From Alterirhizorhabdus solaris (GTDB lineage Bacteria > Pseudomonadota > Alphaproteobacteria > Sphingomonadales > Sphingomonadaceae), in contig NZ_VNIM01000020.1 in NCBI RefSeq assembly GCF_007785815.1, positions 1 through 51,830 of the forward strand: 51,830 nucleotides of DNA, read 5' to 3'. Position numbers and translations under genes: made by a program. The notes beneath the pieces were generated by a model. It saw nothing but the letters and a program-made list of their open reading frames with translations, was not told the origin of the DNA and ran no database searches. The first letter of the stretch is position 1; each line of letters opens with the position of its first letter. Below, one piece after another: positions 1 through 8,137 of the stretch.

Positions 1-703
1 CGCGATAGGGCGCGGGGATCGCCGCCGAGCCGGGCAGCGACATGCCCAGCGCCTCGGCCAGCGAGTTCATCGTCGTGGCGGTGCCCATCGTGTTGCAATA
101 GCCGGTGGAGGGCGCGGACGAGGCGACGAGCTTGATGAAGCCGGACTGGTCGAGTTCGCCGGCCGCCATCATCTGCCGCGCCTTCCACACGATCGTGCCC
201 GATCCGGTGCGCTCGCCCTTGTGCCAGCCGTTCAGCATCGGGCCGACCGACAGCGCGATCGCCGGGATGTTTACCGTGGCGGCCGCCATCAGGCAGGCCG
301 GCGTCGTCTTGTCGCAGCCGATCGTCAGCACCACGCCGTCGAGCGGGTAGCCGTACAGCACCTCAACGAGGCCGAGATAGGCGAGGTTGCGGTCAAGCCC
401 GGCGGTGGGGCGCTTGCCCGTCTCCTGGATCGGGTGGACGGGGAATTCGAGCGGGATGCCGCCCATTTCGCGGATGCCCTCGCGCACCCGCTCGGCCAGC
501 ACGAGATGGTGGCGGTTGCAGGGGGAAAGATCGCTGCCGGTCTGTGCGATACCGATGATCGGGCGGCCGGATTGCAACTCCTCGAGGCTGATACCGAAGT
601 TGAGGTAACGCTCCAGATAAAGCGCGGTCATGTCGATGTTGTCGGGGTTGTCGAACCAGGCGCGCGAGCGGAGCTTGGGCGCGGCGGAAGGCATATCGGT
701 CAT
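1..703 (-). CDS. IlvD/Edd-family sugar-acid dehydratase (C-terminus outside window)
   Basis: Dehydrates an aldonic acid (arabonate-, xylonate- or galactonate-like) to the 2-keto-3-deoxy acid in the cytoplasm. Only the first 234 residues are inside the window. The start ATG at 703 gives [17 protein letters not shown], typical of the sugar-acid branch rather than of IlvD itself. Cys62 (SPCNRH), Cys130 ([11 protein letters not shown]) and Cys203 ([10 protein letters not shown]) match the iron-sulfur ligands of the family. It starts 10 bp after the mutarotase stop, so the two are probably co-transcribed. Family assignment is strong. The exact sugar acid cannot be read from sequence, though the mutarotase and DgoR-like regulator beside it favour a galactose or arabinose oxidative pathway. 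Confidence 0.88.
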   Translation of the reverse strand, partial: MTDMPSAAPKLRSRAWFDNPDNIDMTALYLERYLNFGISLEELQSGRPIIGIAQTGSDLSPCNRHHLVLAERVREGIREMGGIPLEFPVHPIQETGKRPTAGLDRNLAYLGLVEVLYGYPLDGVVLTIGCDKTTPACLMAAATVNIPAIALSVGPMLNGWHKGERTGSGTIVWKARQMMAAGELDQSGFIKLVASSAPSTGYCNTMGTATTMNSLAEALGMSLPGSAAIPAPYR

Positions 704-713
704 CGGGGTTCCG

Positions 714-1859
714 TCAGCGGGCGGTGGTGAGGCGGTAGATCATGACATGCCGGTAGGGCTTGCCGGGATCGACACGGGAGGAGACGAACGCGGGCTGGTT
801 CGGCGCGTCCGGAAATTTCTGCGGCTCCAGCGCGATGCCGTCGCCCATCCGGTAGACGTGGCCCTGCTTGCCGATGAACGTCCCGTCGAGAAAATTGCCG
901 GTGTAGAATTGCAGGCCCGGCTCGGTGCTCAGCACTTCCAGCACCCGGCCGGATTTCGGGTCCTCCAGCCGTGCCGCCAGCTGCGGCGTGGCGGTAAGCC
1001 CCTTGTCGAGCGCGAAGTTATGGTCGTAACCGCGCCCGAAACGGATCTGCTCGTCGCGCCCGTCGCGGATGCCGTCGGCGATCACGCGGGGGGCGCGGAA
1101 GTCGAAGACGGTGCCCGTGACCGGACGACGTTCCCCGGTGGGGATGAGGGCGAAGTCGATCGGGGTGTAGGCCGCGGCGGGGATCGTCAGGTGGTGGAAG
1201 GTCGCGCCTTCGCTCGATCCCTCGCCGGCCAGGTTGAAGATCGCGTGATTGGTCATGTTGACCACGGTCGGCTTTGTCGTCGTCGCGGCGAAGGTGATGG
1301 TGAGCGCGTTGCTCTCGTCCAGCGCATACGTGACGGTCGCGTCGAGCGCGCCCGGATAGCCCGAGGCGCCGTCCGGGCTGCGGTGGGCGAGAACCACGCT
1401 GGCGGATGCACCGCTGGTGACGGAGGCGACCGACCAATTCTGCTTGTCGAAGCCCTTGCCGCCGCCGTGAAGCGAATTGACCTTGTCGTTCAGCGGCAGC
1501 TGGTACGTCTTGCCATCCAACACGAACTTGCCGCCGGCGATGCGGTTGGCATAGCGCCCCACCGTGACGCCGAAATAATTGGGGTGCGCCTCATAGGCGG
1601 TCGTATCGTCGTAGCCGAGGATCACGTCGGCCGGCCGGCCGTTGCGATCGGGGCCGATCAGGGACTGGAGCGTCGCGCCGTAGGTGAGGCCCCGAGCCGA
1701 GACGCCATGCTGGTTGGAGAGCGTGCTCGCCTCCACGGTGGTGCCGTCCGCCAGCTTGCCCGCCGGCATCCGCCTGGCGACCGCAGCGCCCGCCGCCGTT
1801 CCCGCGCAAAGCGCGACCGTGGCCGCCGCAATCAATCCTGCGCGCACCGTCTTCCGCAT
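714..1859 (-). CDS. galM: Aldose 1-epimerase (galactose mutarotase), exported
   Basis: Interconverts the alpha and beta anomers of aldoses. The 381-residue product opens with a hydrophobic signal peptide (about residues 1-25, ending in an alanine-rich cleavage region), so it should work in the periplasm. Family motifs are clear: [12 protein letters not shown] near 101, [11 protein letters not shown] with His131, [12 protein letters not shown] with His205 as likely acid, and [11 protein letters not shown] with Glu313 as likely base. Length fits periplasmic GalM proteins. It lies between the regulator gene (201 bp upstream) and the dehydratase (10 bp downstream), which suggests a sugar-to-sugar-acid route beginning in the periplasm. 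Confidence 0.93.
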   Translation of the reverse strand: MRKTVRAGLIAAATVALCAGTAAGAAVARRMPAGKLADGTTVEASTLSNQHGVSARGLTYGATLQSLIGPDRNGRPADVILGYDDTTAYEAHPNYFGVTVGRYANRIAGGKFVLDGKTYQLPLNDKVNSLHGGGKGFDKQNWSVASVTSGASASVVLAHRSPDGASGYPGALDATVTYALDESNALTITFAATTTKPTVVNMTNHAIFNLAGEGSSEGATFHHLTIPAAAYTPIDFALIPTGERRPVTGTVFDFRAPRVIADGIRDGRDEQIRFGRGYDHNFALDKGLTATPQLAARLEDPKSGRVLEVLSTEPGLQFYTGNFLDGTFIGKQGHVYRMGDGIALEPQKFPDAPNQPAFVSSRVDPGKPYRHVMIYRLTTAR

Positions 1860-2060
1860 GTTCCGCCCCCTGGCTTTTCCGGGTGTCGTTCCCGCGCCTT
1901 ACACCTGTTTAGTCCGACATTCCGGTGGAGGGCAAGGCATCTGTCGGTGGGCGGTGAGGGTTCAGGTGCGATTCGTGCAGCGTCGAAAAATTGCCCCACC
2001 GTGAATGAAATGAACGCGACGACCGATCACCGCCCGGCAGGGATCGAGTCCCGGGCGGGC

Positions 2061-2852
2061 TCAGCCCTGCATGGCGTTGCTGGTATCCTCCAGCGCCAGA
2101 TCGACGAGGATGCGCATCGCCGCGCTCGCCGCCGCGGCATCGCCCGCCAGGATCGCCTCGTAGACCTTCGCATGATCGGGAATCGCGTTGCGGGGCAGGC
2201 CACGCGCGCGCTGCTTGTACTGGGTCGTCCAGTTCACCGCCGCGCCGATACTGGCGCTCAGCGCCATCATCGCGTCGTTTCCCGTCGCCCGGAGGATCGC
2301 ATCGTGAAAGTCGCGATCGGCGGCGCGGCCGGCATCCGTCGCCAGCGAGTGCCGCCGCATGTTGGCCAGCGCGTCCTTCATCAGCTTGAGGTCGTCGCGA
2401 TTGCGGCGCTCGGCGGCGAAGGCGGCGGCGGCCGGTTCCACGACCGCGCGAAGTTCGAACAGGTTGTGCACGAAATGCACGTCCGGCTCCCCGGCAAAGG
2501 CCCAGGCGAGGACTTCGGGATCGAGCAGGTTCCAGCGTTCGCGCGGGAGGATGCGGGTGCCGGCCTTCGGGCGGCTTTCGACCAGACCCTTGGCGGTGAG
2601 CACCTGCACCGCCTCGCGATAGGCGCCGCGCGATACGCCGAGCGCCTCGGAGAACTCGACCTCGCTCGACAGCAGGCTGCCCGGGGCAAACTCGCCGGCC
2701 AGGATGGCGGTGCCGAGTTTGCGGGCGATCGCGCCGTGCAGCCGCCGCCCGGTCCCACGCGCGGGGCGCTTGCCGGCGGGCAGTGCGTCGTCTTCCCCGG
2801 TTGCGGGAGAAACGGACGCATCGCCGGCTTGCTGGTCGTCGGCGTCGATCAT
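2061..2852 (-). CDS. GntR-family regulator of the FadR/FCD type, DgoR-like
   Basis: DNA-binding transcription factor of 263 residues. The first 35 residues are a disordered acidic tail. A winged helix-turn-helix follows (about 38-105, with SEVEFSEALGVSRGAYREAV), then an all-helical FCD effector domain with the metal-site-type region DRDFHDAILRATGN. The linker WNLLDPEVLAWAF resembles the one I recall in the E. coli galactonate repressor DgoR, supporting a sugar-acid ligand. The mutarotase and dehydratase lie immediately downstream on the same strand and are the likely targets. A small inverted repeat (GGAACG-ACC-CGTTCC at 2907-2921) lies 55 bp before the start and could be its own operator. 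Confidence 0.88.
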   Translation of the reverse strand: MIDADDQQAGDASVSPATGEDDALPAGKRPARGTGRRLHGAIARKLGTAILAGEFAPGSLLSSEVEFSEALGVSRGAYREAVQVLTAKGLVESRPKAGTRILPRERWNLLDPEVLAWAFAGEPDVHFVHNLFELRAVVEPAAAAFAAERRNRDDLKLMKDALANMRRHSLATDAGRAADRDFHDAILRATGNDAMMALSASIGAAVNWTTQYKQRARGLPRNAIPDHAKVYEAILAGDAAAASAAMRILVDLALEDTSNAMQG

Positions 2853-2906
2853 CGGTTAAGGCCCTCCTCGCGCACCGCTATCAGCGCGGCGCCGATCGGG
2901 GAATGG

Positions 2907-2921
2907 GGAACGACCCGTTCC
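2907..2921. promoter_or_regulatory. Inverted repeat upstream of the GntR gene, possible operator
   Basis: GGAACG and CGTTCC form perfect 6-bp arms around a 3-bp centre, in the 148-bp gap between the acyl-CoA dehydrogenase stop and the regulator start. No T-run follows on either strand, so it is not an intrinsic terminator. It does not match the classic FadR-type half-site, so assigning it to this regulator is only a guess from position. Confidence 0.25.
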
Positions 2922-3000
2922 GGAGGCCGCGTTACTCCGACTACTGCGGTTGCCACGACGGCGGCGCGCGGTCGTGCAAGCGGGGAAGGCCGTGCCCGGT

Positions 3001-4254
3001 TCAGCGGCTCGGCCCGCGCGGCACATCGCGAAACGCCACGCCGTGGTCGCCCGATGGCTCGCGCGGCATCCCCAGAATGCGCTCGCTCACCACGTTGCGC
3101 GCGATCTCCGTCGTGCCGCCGCCGATGCAGGCCACCTGGCGCAGCAGGAAGTCCATGCCCGGCGCCCCGTTTTCCGCCTCGTCCGCCTCGCTCCATGCGG
3201 CGGCGTCCGATCCGGCCAGATCGAATGCGATCGTCGTGCGGCGGACGGCCGCCATGCCGTGGAACAGCCGGCCGATCGCCGATCCATCCACGTTCGCGGT
3301 GCCGGAGGCGGCCGCGGCGGCGAGCCGGCGGTTGAGCGAATGGGTGACGATATCGAGCGCGCGGGCCTCGCCGATCAGCTCCCGCGCGATGGGGTCGTCG
3401 AGGCGCCCGGCAGTGGCGGCCATCGCCACCAGCGGCGACCCCCTCGTGCCCCCGCCGCTCAGTCCGGTCGGCCGGGTGACGTAGGGCGAGTTGGCGGCCA
3501 TCCGCTCGTGGAACATCCAGCGGCTGCCGACCGTCCAGCCGCCGTTGACGGCGCCCACGCGATCGCTGTCGGGTATGCGGACATCGGTGAAGAATTCCTG
3601 ACAGGCTTCTGATTCGCCATTCAGCCGCTCGATCCGGCGAATCTCGATGCCGGGCTGGCGCAACGGCAGCATGAAGACGGTGAGGCCCTGATGCTTCGGC
3701 ACGTTCCAGTCGGTCCGGGCGAGGCACAGGCCCCAGTCCGCCCAATAGGCGCGCGAGGTCCACACCTTCGATCCGTTGAGGATCCAGTCGTCGCCGTCGC
3801 GGACCGCCGCCGTGGTGGCGCCCGCCACGTCCGATCCGCCGCCCGGCTCGGACAGCATCTGCACCCAGAAGGCATCGCCCTTCAGGATCGGCGGAATGTG
3901 CCTCGCCTTCTGCTCCGGCGTGCCGAATTCCAGCAGGATCGCGGCGCAGGGCGTGAAGGTGGGCACCATGAAGCGCGAGGGGAATTCGTGCCCGGCCAGT
4001 TCCTCGTTGAACGCGCGCTGGTGGTCGGGCGACAGGCCCAGCCCGCCATATTCACGCGGAAAGCAGATGCCCGCGAAACCGCCGTCGTACAATTTGCGCT
4101 GCAATGCGCGATCGCGCGCGACGGCAACCAGTTCGGCGGCGTCGTCCGCGCAATCCTGATCCAGATCCCAGGGCTGCACCGGCCCCAGGTTCGCCGCGAT
4201 CCAGCCGCGCGCGCGGTGGCGAAAATCCTCGACGCTTTCCCCGCTGTCGCTCAT
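3001..4254 (-). CDS. Acyl-CoA dehydrogenase, large-subunit type (FadE26-like)
   Basis: FAD-dependent alpha,beta-dehydrogenation of an acyl-CoA thioester. The 417-residue protein has the helical N-domain, the central beta domain (MLSEPGGGSDVAGATT and WILNGSKVWTSRAYWAD) and the C-terminal helical domain ending IGGGTTEIARNVVSERIL. The GGGTTEI form, rather than the YEGT with catalytic glutamate seen in homotetrameric enzymes, is common in subunits of heteromeric dehydrogenases for bulky or ring-bearing acyl chains. Its ATG overlaps the stop of the next acyl-CoA dehydrogenase by 4 bp (ATGA), so the pair is translationally coupled. Substrate unknown. Confidence 0.9.
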   Translation of the reverse strand: MSDSGESVEDFRHRARGWIAANLGPVQPWDLDQDCADDAAELVAVARDRALQRKLYDGGFAGICFPREYGGLGLSPDHQRAFNEELAGHEFPSRFMVPTFTPCAAILLEFGTPEQKARHIPPILKGDAFWVQMLSEPGGGSDVAGATTAAVRDGDDWILNGSKVWTSRAYWADWGLCLARTDWNVPKHQGLTVFMLPLRQPGIEIRRIERLNGESEACQEFFTDVRIPDSDRVGAVNGGWTVGSRWMFHERMAANSPYVTRPTGLSGGGTRGSPLVAMAATAGRLDDPIARELIGEARALDIVTHSLNRRLAAAAASGTANVDGSAIGRLFHGMAAVRRTTIAFDLAGSDAAAWSEADEAENGAPGMDFLLRQVACIGGGTTEIARNVVSERILGMPREPSGDHGVAFRDVPRGPSR

Positions 4255-5381
4255 GCCCGCGTCTCCCGCCCGATCTGCATGGCGGCCAGCAGCCGCCTGT
4301 GGTCCGCCGGCGTGCCGTACAGCAGCCGGTTGAGGGTGACCCGCCGCAGGAAAAAGTGGAGGTCGTGCTCGTAGGTCACGCCGATGCCGCCGTGCATCTG
4401 CACGCATTCCTGCGCGAGTTCGGGGCCGTGGTGGCCGATATAGGCCTTGGCGGCGCTGGCGGTGTCGGCGGCCAGCGGCGTGTCGTCCGCCACCGCGTCC
4501 GCTGCGGCATCGCTGATCGCATGGCTCGCCTCCAGCCAGCTCTTCATGTCGGCAAAGCGGTGCTTGAGCGCCTGATAGGAAGCGAGGGCGCGGCCGAAGG
4601 CGTAGCGATCGAACGCCCAGTCGAGCGTCATCGCAAAGGCCGCGTCCATCGCCCCGACCGATTCCGCCGAGAGCATGACGGCGGCATGCCGCACCTGCCG
4701 CGCGATCTGATCGTCCGCGCGACCATGATCGCCGACGAGCGCTGCCGCCGGCGCGCGAACGGAATCGAACGTCACGGCGGCGAAGCGGCGGCTGACGTCG
4801 AGGCCCTTCAGCGCCCGTATCCCGACACCGGCCTCGCCGGTGGGGACGAGAAGCTGGGTCGCGCCGCCGCTCTCGCTCCGCCCGCTGACCAGCAAATACG
4901 CGGCCTGCCCGGCGGCCTCCACGGGGCGGACCGATCCGTCGATCACGAAATCGTCGCCGTCGCGGCGGATCGTCACGTCCGGCTCCTGCCAGGGCGCGGC
5001 GCCGAGGCAGGCGGTGGCGATGGTCGTGCCGGCGATCAGTCCGTCGAGCACGGCGCGGGGCAGGTCACCCGGCTGGCCGGACAGGGCCGAGGCCACCACG
5101 TTGCAGTCCACGAGCGGGCCGGGGGCGGCGTGACGGCCGAACTCGTAGGCGATCAGCGCGAGATCGACCGTACCCCGGCCGCTGACGCTGCCGCCGCCGT
5201 CCGCTTCGTCGACCAGCGGCATGGTCCAGCCGAGCGCCGCGCCGTCGGCCCAATAGCCCGGGTCGAAACCGGCCGGATCGTTCCGGTTCTCGCGCAGGCG
5301 GGCCAGCGGCACGCGCTCGCCCAGGAACCGTGCGGTCGTGTCGCGGAACAGCGCCTGATCGGCGGTGAGGTCATGCCACAT
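4251..5381 (-). CDS. Acyl-CoA dehydrogenase, small-subunit type (FadE27-like)
   Basis: Second acyl-CoA dehydrogenase, 376 residues, beginning MWHDLTADQALFRDTTARFL and ending with the conserved QMHGGIGVTYEHDLHFFLRR. The middle domain is more divergent than in its partner and lacks the usual WxTNG-type flavin loop. A diverged subunit beside a more canonical one matches the alpha2beta2 acyl-CoA dehydrogenases known from steroid side-chain breakdown (ChsE-type), here inferred from layout. GGGAG lies 8 nt before the ATG. It is encoded 82 bp after the aldehyde dehydrogenase and overlaps its partner by 4 bp. Confidence 0.88.
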   Translation of the reverse strand: MWHDLTADQALFRDTTARFLGERVPLARLRENRNDPAGFDPGYWADGAALGWTMPLVDEADGGGSVSGRGTVDLALIAYEFGRHAAPGPLVDCNVVASALSGQPGDLPRAVLDGLIAGTTIATACLGAAPWQEPDVTIRRDGDDFVIDGSVRPVEAAGQAAYLLVSGRSESGGATQLLVPTGEAGVGIRALKGLDVSRRFAAVTFDSVRAPAAALVGDHGRADDQIARQVRHAAVMLSAESVGAMDAAFAMTLDWAFDRYAFGRALASYQALKHRFADMKSWLEASHAISDAAADAVADDTPLAADTASAAKAYIGHHGPELAQECVQMHGGIGVTYEHDLHFFLRRVTLNRLLYGTPADHRRLLAAMQIGRETRA

Positions 5382-5463
5382 GCGCGCGCTTCTCCCCTGA
5401 CGGCAGCGGTTTGGACGGCGCCGTCACCCGGGCTGCGGGCGGCGGCGCCGTCGTCTTGATCCG

Positions 5464-6948
5464 TCAGGCGGCGGCTTCGGGCGCCGTCTCGAAGATCATC
5501 GTCTTGGCTTCGAGATAGGGGTGCAGCCCCTCGACGCCGCCCTCACGGCCGATGCCCGACTGCTTGAACCCGCCGAACGCGATGCCGAAATCGGAGCGGA
5601 AGCTGTTGTGCCCCACGGTGCCCGCGCGCAGCCGGCGGCCGACCGCATAGGCGCGCTCGGGATCGTTGGTGAATACGCTGCTGTTGAGGCCGTAGATGGT
5701 ATCGTTGGCGAGTTCGATCGCATGCTCCTCGCTGGAGGCGGCGATCACGCTCAGCACCGGGCCGAAGATCTCCTCGCGCGCGATGGTGGAGTTGTTGTCC
5801 ACGTTGGCGAACACCGTCGGCTCGATGAAATAACCGCGGTTGAGGTGCGCGGGGCGCCCGCCGCCGGTGGCCAGCCGCGATCCTTCCGATTTGGCCTGCG
5901 CGATCAGGCCCTCCACCCGGTCGCGCTGCCGGCCCATCGCCAGCGGCCCCATCTGGCTCGACGCATCGAACGGGTCGCCGACCTTGATGCCGCCGAACGA
6001 GGCGGAGAGCGCGTCGACGAAGTCGTCGTGCCGCTTGTCGCTGACGATGATGCGGGTGAGCGAGGAGCAGACCTGCCCGGTCATCAGCGGCGCCATGCGC
6101 GCGATCGTGGTCGCCGCCTTGGCGATGTCATAGTCGTCGAGGATCACGGCCGGGGACTTTCCGCCCAGTTCCAGCGTGACCCGCGCGACCCGCTCCCCGC
6201 AGATCGAGGCGATCTTGCGCCCGGCGGCGGTCGAGCCGGTGAAGCTCACCTTGTCCACGCCCGGGTTGCGAACGAGCAGTTCGGACACTTCGCGCTCGGC
6301 GGTCAGCACGTTGACGACACCGGCGGGCAGGCCGACCTCCTCGCAGATTTCCGCGAGGAAATAGGGCGCGGCCGGCGCCTCGGGCGAGGCCTTGACGATC
6401 ACCGTGCAGCCGGCGATCAGCGCGGCGGCCACCTTGTACGACATCAGCGAATGCGGCGCGTTCCACGGGATGATCGCGGCGACCACGCCGACCGGCTCGC
6501 GCACCAGCAGCGCGGGCAGGCCCGAGGCGGACGTGTGCTTCTCCTCCCAGGCGAAGGTCTCGCCGAGGCCGGCGTAATAACGGAACACATCGGCGACGCC
6601 CTTGGCCGAGTGGATCGACATCGAGCGCAGCACGCCCGATTCAGATGCCCAGGTATCGGCCAGCGCCTCGCGCTTCTGTTCCCACGCATCGGCGATGCGG
6701 GTGAGGAACGCGCCGCGCTCGGCGGGGCTCATCCGCGGCCACGGGCCATTGTCGAAGGCGTTGCGTGCGGCGGCCACCGCCCGCTCGATATCGGGCGCCT
6801 GCGCCTCGGCGACGGTGAGGAACGTCTCCTCGCTGGTGCTGTCCACCACGTCGAACGTGGTGGAGGCGGACGGCTCGATCCAGTCCCCGCCGATGAACAG
6901 CGCGCGCGGCTGGCGGACATGGCTGGCGCGGGGGGCGATAGTGCTCAT
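5464..6948 (-). CDS. NAD(P)-dependent aldehyde dehydrogenase
   Basis: Oxidises an aldehyde to the carboxylic acid. The 494-residue protein has every catalytic element of the ALDH superfamily: Asn163 in PWNAPHS, Lys186, the glycine motif FTGSTAAGRKI for the nucleotide, Glu260 in TLELGGKSP and the nucleophile Cys294 in GQVCSS. Length is standard. It sits between the zinc alcohol dehydrogenase and the acyl-CoA dehydrogenases, so the natural reading is alcohol to aldehyde to acid, followed by CoA activation by an enzyme not in this window. The exact aldehyde is unknown. Confidence 0.93.
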   Translation of the reverse strand: MSTIAPRASHVRQPRALFIGGDWIEPSASTTFDVVDSTSEETFLTVAEAQAPDIERAVAAARNAFDNGPWPRMSPAERGAFLTRIADAWEQKREALADTWASESGVLRSMSIHSAKGVADVFRYYAGLGETFAWEEKHTSASGLPALLVREPVGVVAAIIPWNAPHSLMSYKVAAALIAGCTVIVKASPEAPAAPYFLAEICEEVGLPAGVVNVLTAEREVSELLVRNPGVDKVSFTGSTAAGRKIASICGERVARVTLELGGKSPAVILDDYDIAKAATTIARMAPLMTGQVCSSLTRIIVSDKRHDDFVDALSASFGGIKVGDPFDASSQMGPLAMGRQRDRVEGLIAQAKSEGSRLATGGGRPAHLNRGYFIEPTVFANVDNNSTIAREEIFGPVLSVIAASSEEHAIELANDTIYGLNSSVFTNDPERAYAVGRRLRAGTVGHNSFRSDFGIAFGGFKQSGIGREGGVEGLHPYLEAKTMIFETAPEAAA

Positions 6949-7026
6949 GATAACCTCTTCCTGTAATGGGGGCCTGCCGGCGTCATGCGGCGGCGTCCGG
7001 TCGGTCTCTGTCGGCGGCGATCCGGA

Positions 7027-8112
7027 TCAATGATCGAAGACGATCACGCTACGCGCCGTCTCACCCGCGATCAACTGCTCGTACCCCTCGTTGATCTGCT
7101 CCAGCGCGATACGTTGCGAGATCAGGGGATCGAGCGTCAGACGACCGTCTAGGTAGAGCTGCGCATAGGTGGGGATCACGCGCTGGAACGGCACCGATCC
7201 CATGTTCGAGCCGATGATGCGGATCTCCTTGCCGAGCAGCGCCAGCGCGGGAACGCTCAGTTCGGCGTCCATCCTGGTGATGCCGACGATCATCAGCGTG
7301 CCGCGCTTGCGCAGCATCATGAAGGCCTGCCGCTGCACCGCCGGAATGCCGATCACCTCGAAGGCATAGTCCGCGCCGCCGCCGGTCGCCTCGATCACCC
7401 GCTCGACCGCCCCTTCGCCGCCCAGCACCACGTCGGTCGCGCCGAACGCGCGGGCGAGTTCGAGCTTGGCGGGGTTGAGATCGACCGCGATGATCTGCGC
7501 CGCGCCGGCCAGCCGCGCGCCCTGCACCACGTTAAGGCCGACGCCGCCGCAGCCGAGCACCACGACCTTGCTGCCGGGCTTCACGTCCGCGCCCGCCGTG
7601 ACCGAGCCGATCCCGGTGAGCACCGCGCAGCCGAGCACCGCCGCGACATCCAGCGGCATCCCCTCCGGCAGTTTCGAGACGGCGCTGCGGTGGACGATCA
7701 TCTCCTCGGCGAACGCGCCCAGGTTGCAGAACTGCTGGATGGCCTCGCCGTTCTGGCGGATCGGCGAGTTCGTCTGCGGCTGCGGGCGGACGGGCTTGTC
7801 GCTGCACAGGTGGTTGTGGCCATCCTGGCAATCGCCGCAATGGCCGCAGTAGATCGAGGTGCAGGTGACGACGCGGTCGCCGGGGGCCAGCCCGCGCACG
7901 TCGCTGCCCACCGCCTCGACGATGCCCGACGCCTCGTGGCCGAGCACGATCGGGAAGGGGGAACCAAGGTCGCCCGACATCACGTGATAGTCGCTGTGGC
8001 ACAGGCCGCTTCCCGCCACGCGGATGCGAACCTCTTCCGGGCGGGGGCCGTCGAGTTCCACCGTCTCGATCGTCAGGGGTTCACGGGCGGCGCGAAGAAT
8101 GGCAGCTTTCAT
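7027..8112 (-). CDS. Zinc-dependent alcohol dehydrogenase (MDR)
   Basis: Reversible NAD-linked oxidation of an alcohol. The 361-residue protein carries catalytic zinc ligands Cys38 (SGLCHSDYH), His59 (LGHEASG) and Cys162 (LGCAVLTG), the structural zinc set Cys89, Cys92, Cys95 and Cys103 (CGHCGDCQDGHNHLC), and the nucleotide motif VVVLGCGGVGLN near 184-194. A complete structural lobe separates it from quinone-oxidoreductase-type members. The gene starts 25 bp after the amidohydrolase start region on the other side and 78 bp before the aldehyde dehydrogenase, in what appears to be a single operon. Substrate likely a primary alcohol, inferred from the downstream aldehyde dehydrogenase. Confidence 0.93.
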   Translation of the reverse strand: MKAAILRAAREPLTIETVELDGPRPEEVRIRVAGSGLCHSDYHVMSGDLGSPFPIVLGHEASGIVEAVGSDVRGLAPGDRVVTCTSIYCGHCGDCQDGHNHLCSDKPVRPQPQTNSPIRQNGEAIQQFCNLGAFAEEMIVHRSAVSKLPEGMPLDVAAVLGCAVLTGIGSVTAGADVKPGSKVVVLGCGGVGLNVVQGARLAGAAQIIAVDLNPAKLELARAFGATDVVLGGEGAVERVIEATGGGADYAFEVIGIPAVQRQAFMMLRKRGTLMIVGITRMDAELSVPALALLGKEIRIIGSNMGSVPFQRVIPTYAQLYLDGRLTLDPLISQRIALEQINEGYEQLIAGETARSVIVFDH

Positions 8113-8137
8113 CGGGTATCCTCGTTTTCGGGGGAAT

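Noticed and set aside
630-3335. A 901-codon open frame on the plus strand across three minus-strand genes
   Set aside because: Its product is low-complexity and resembles nothing, while the minus strand encodes clear dehydratase, mutarotase and GntR families. It is a high-GC antisense shadow.
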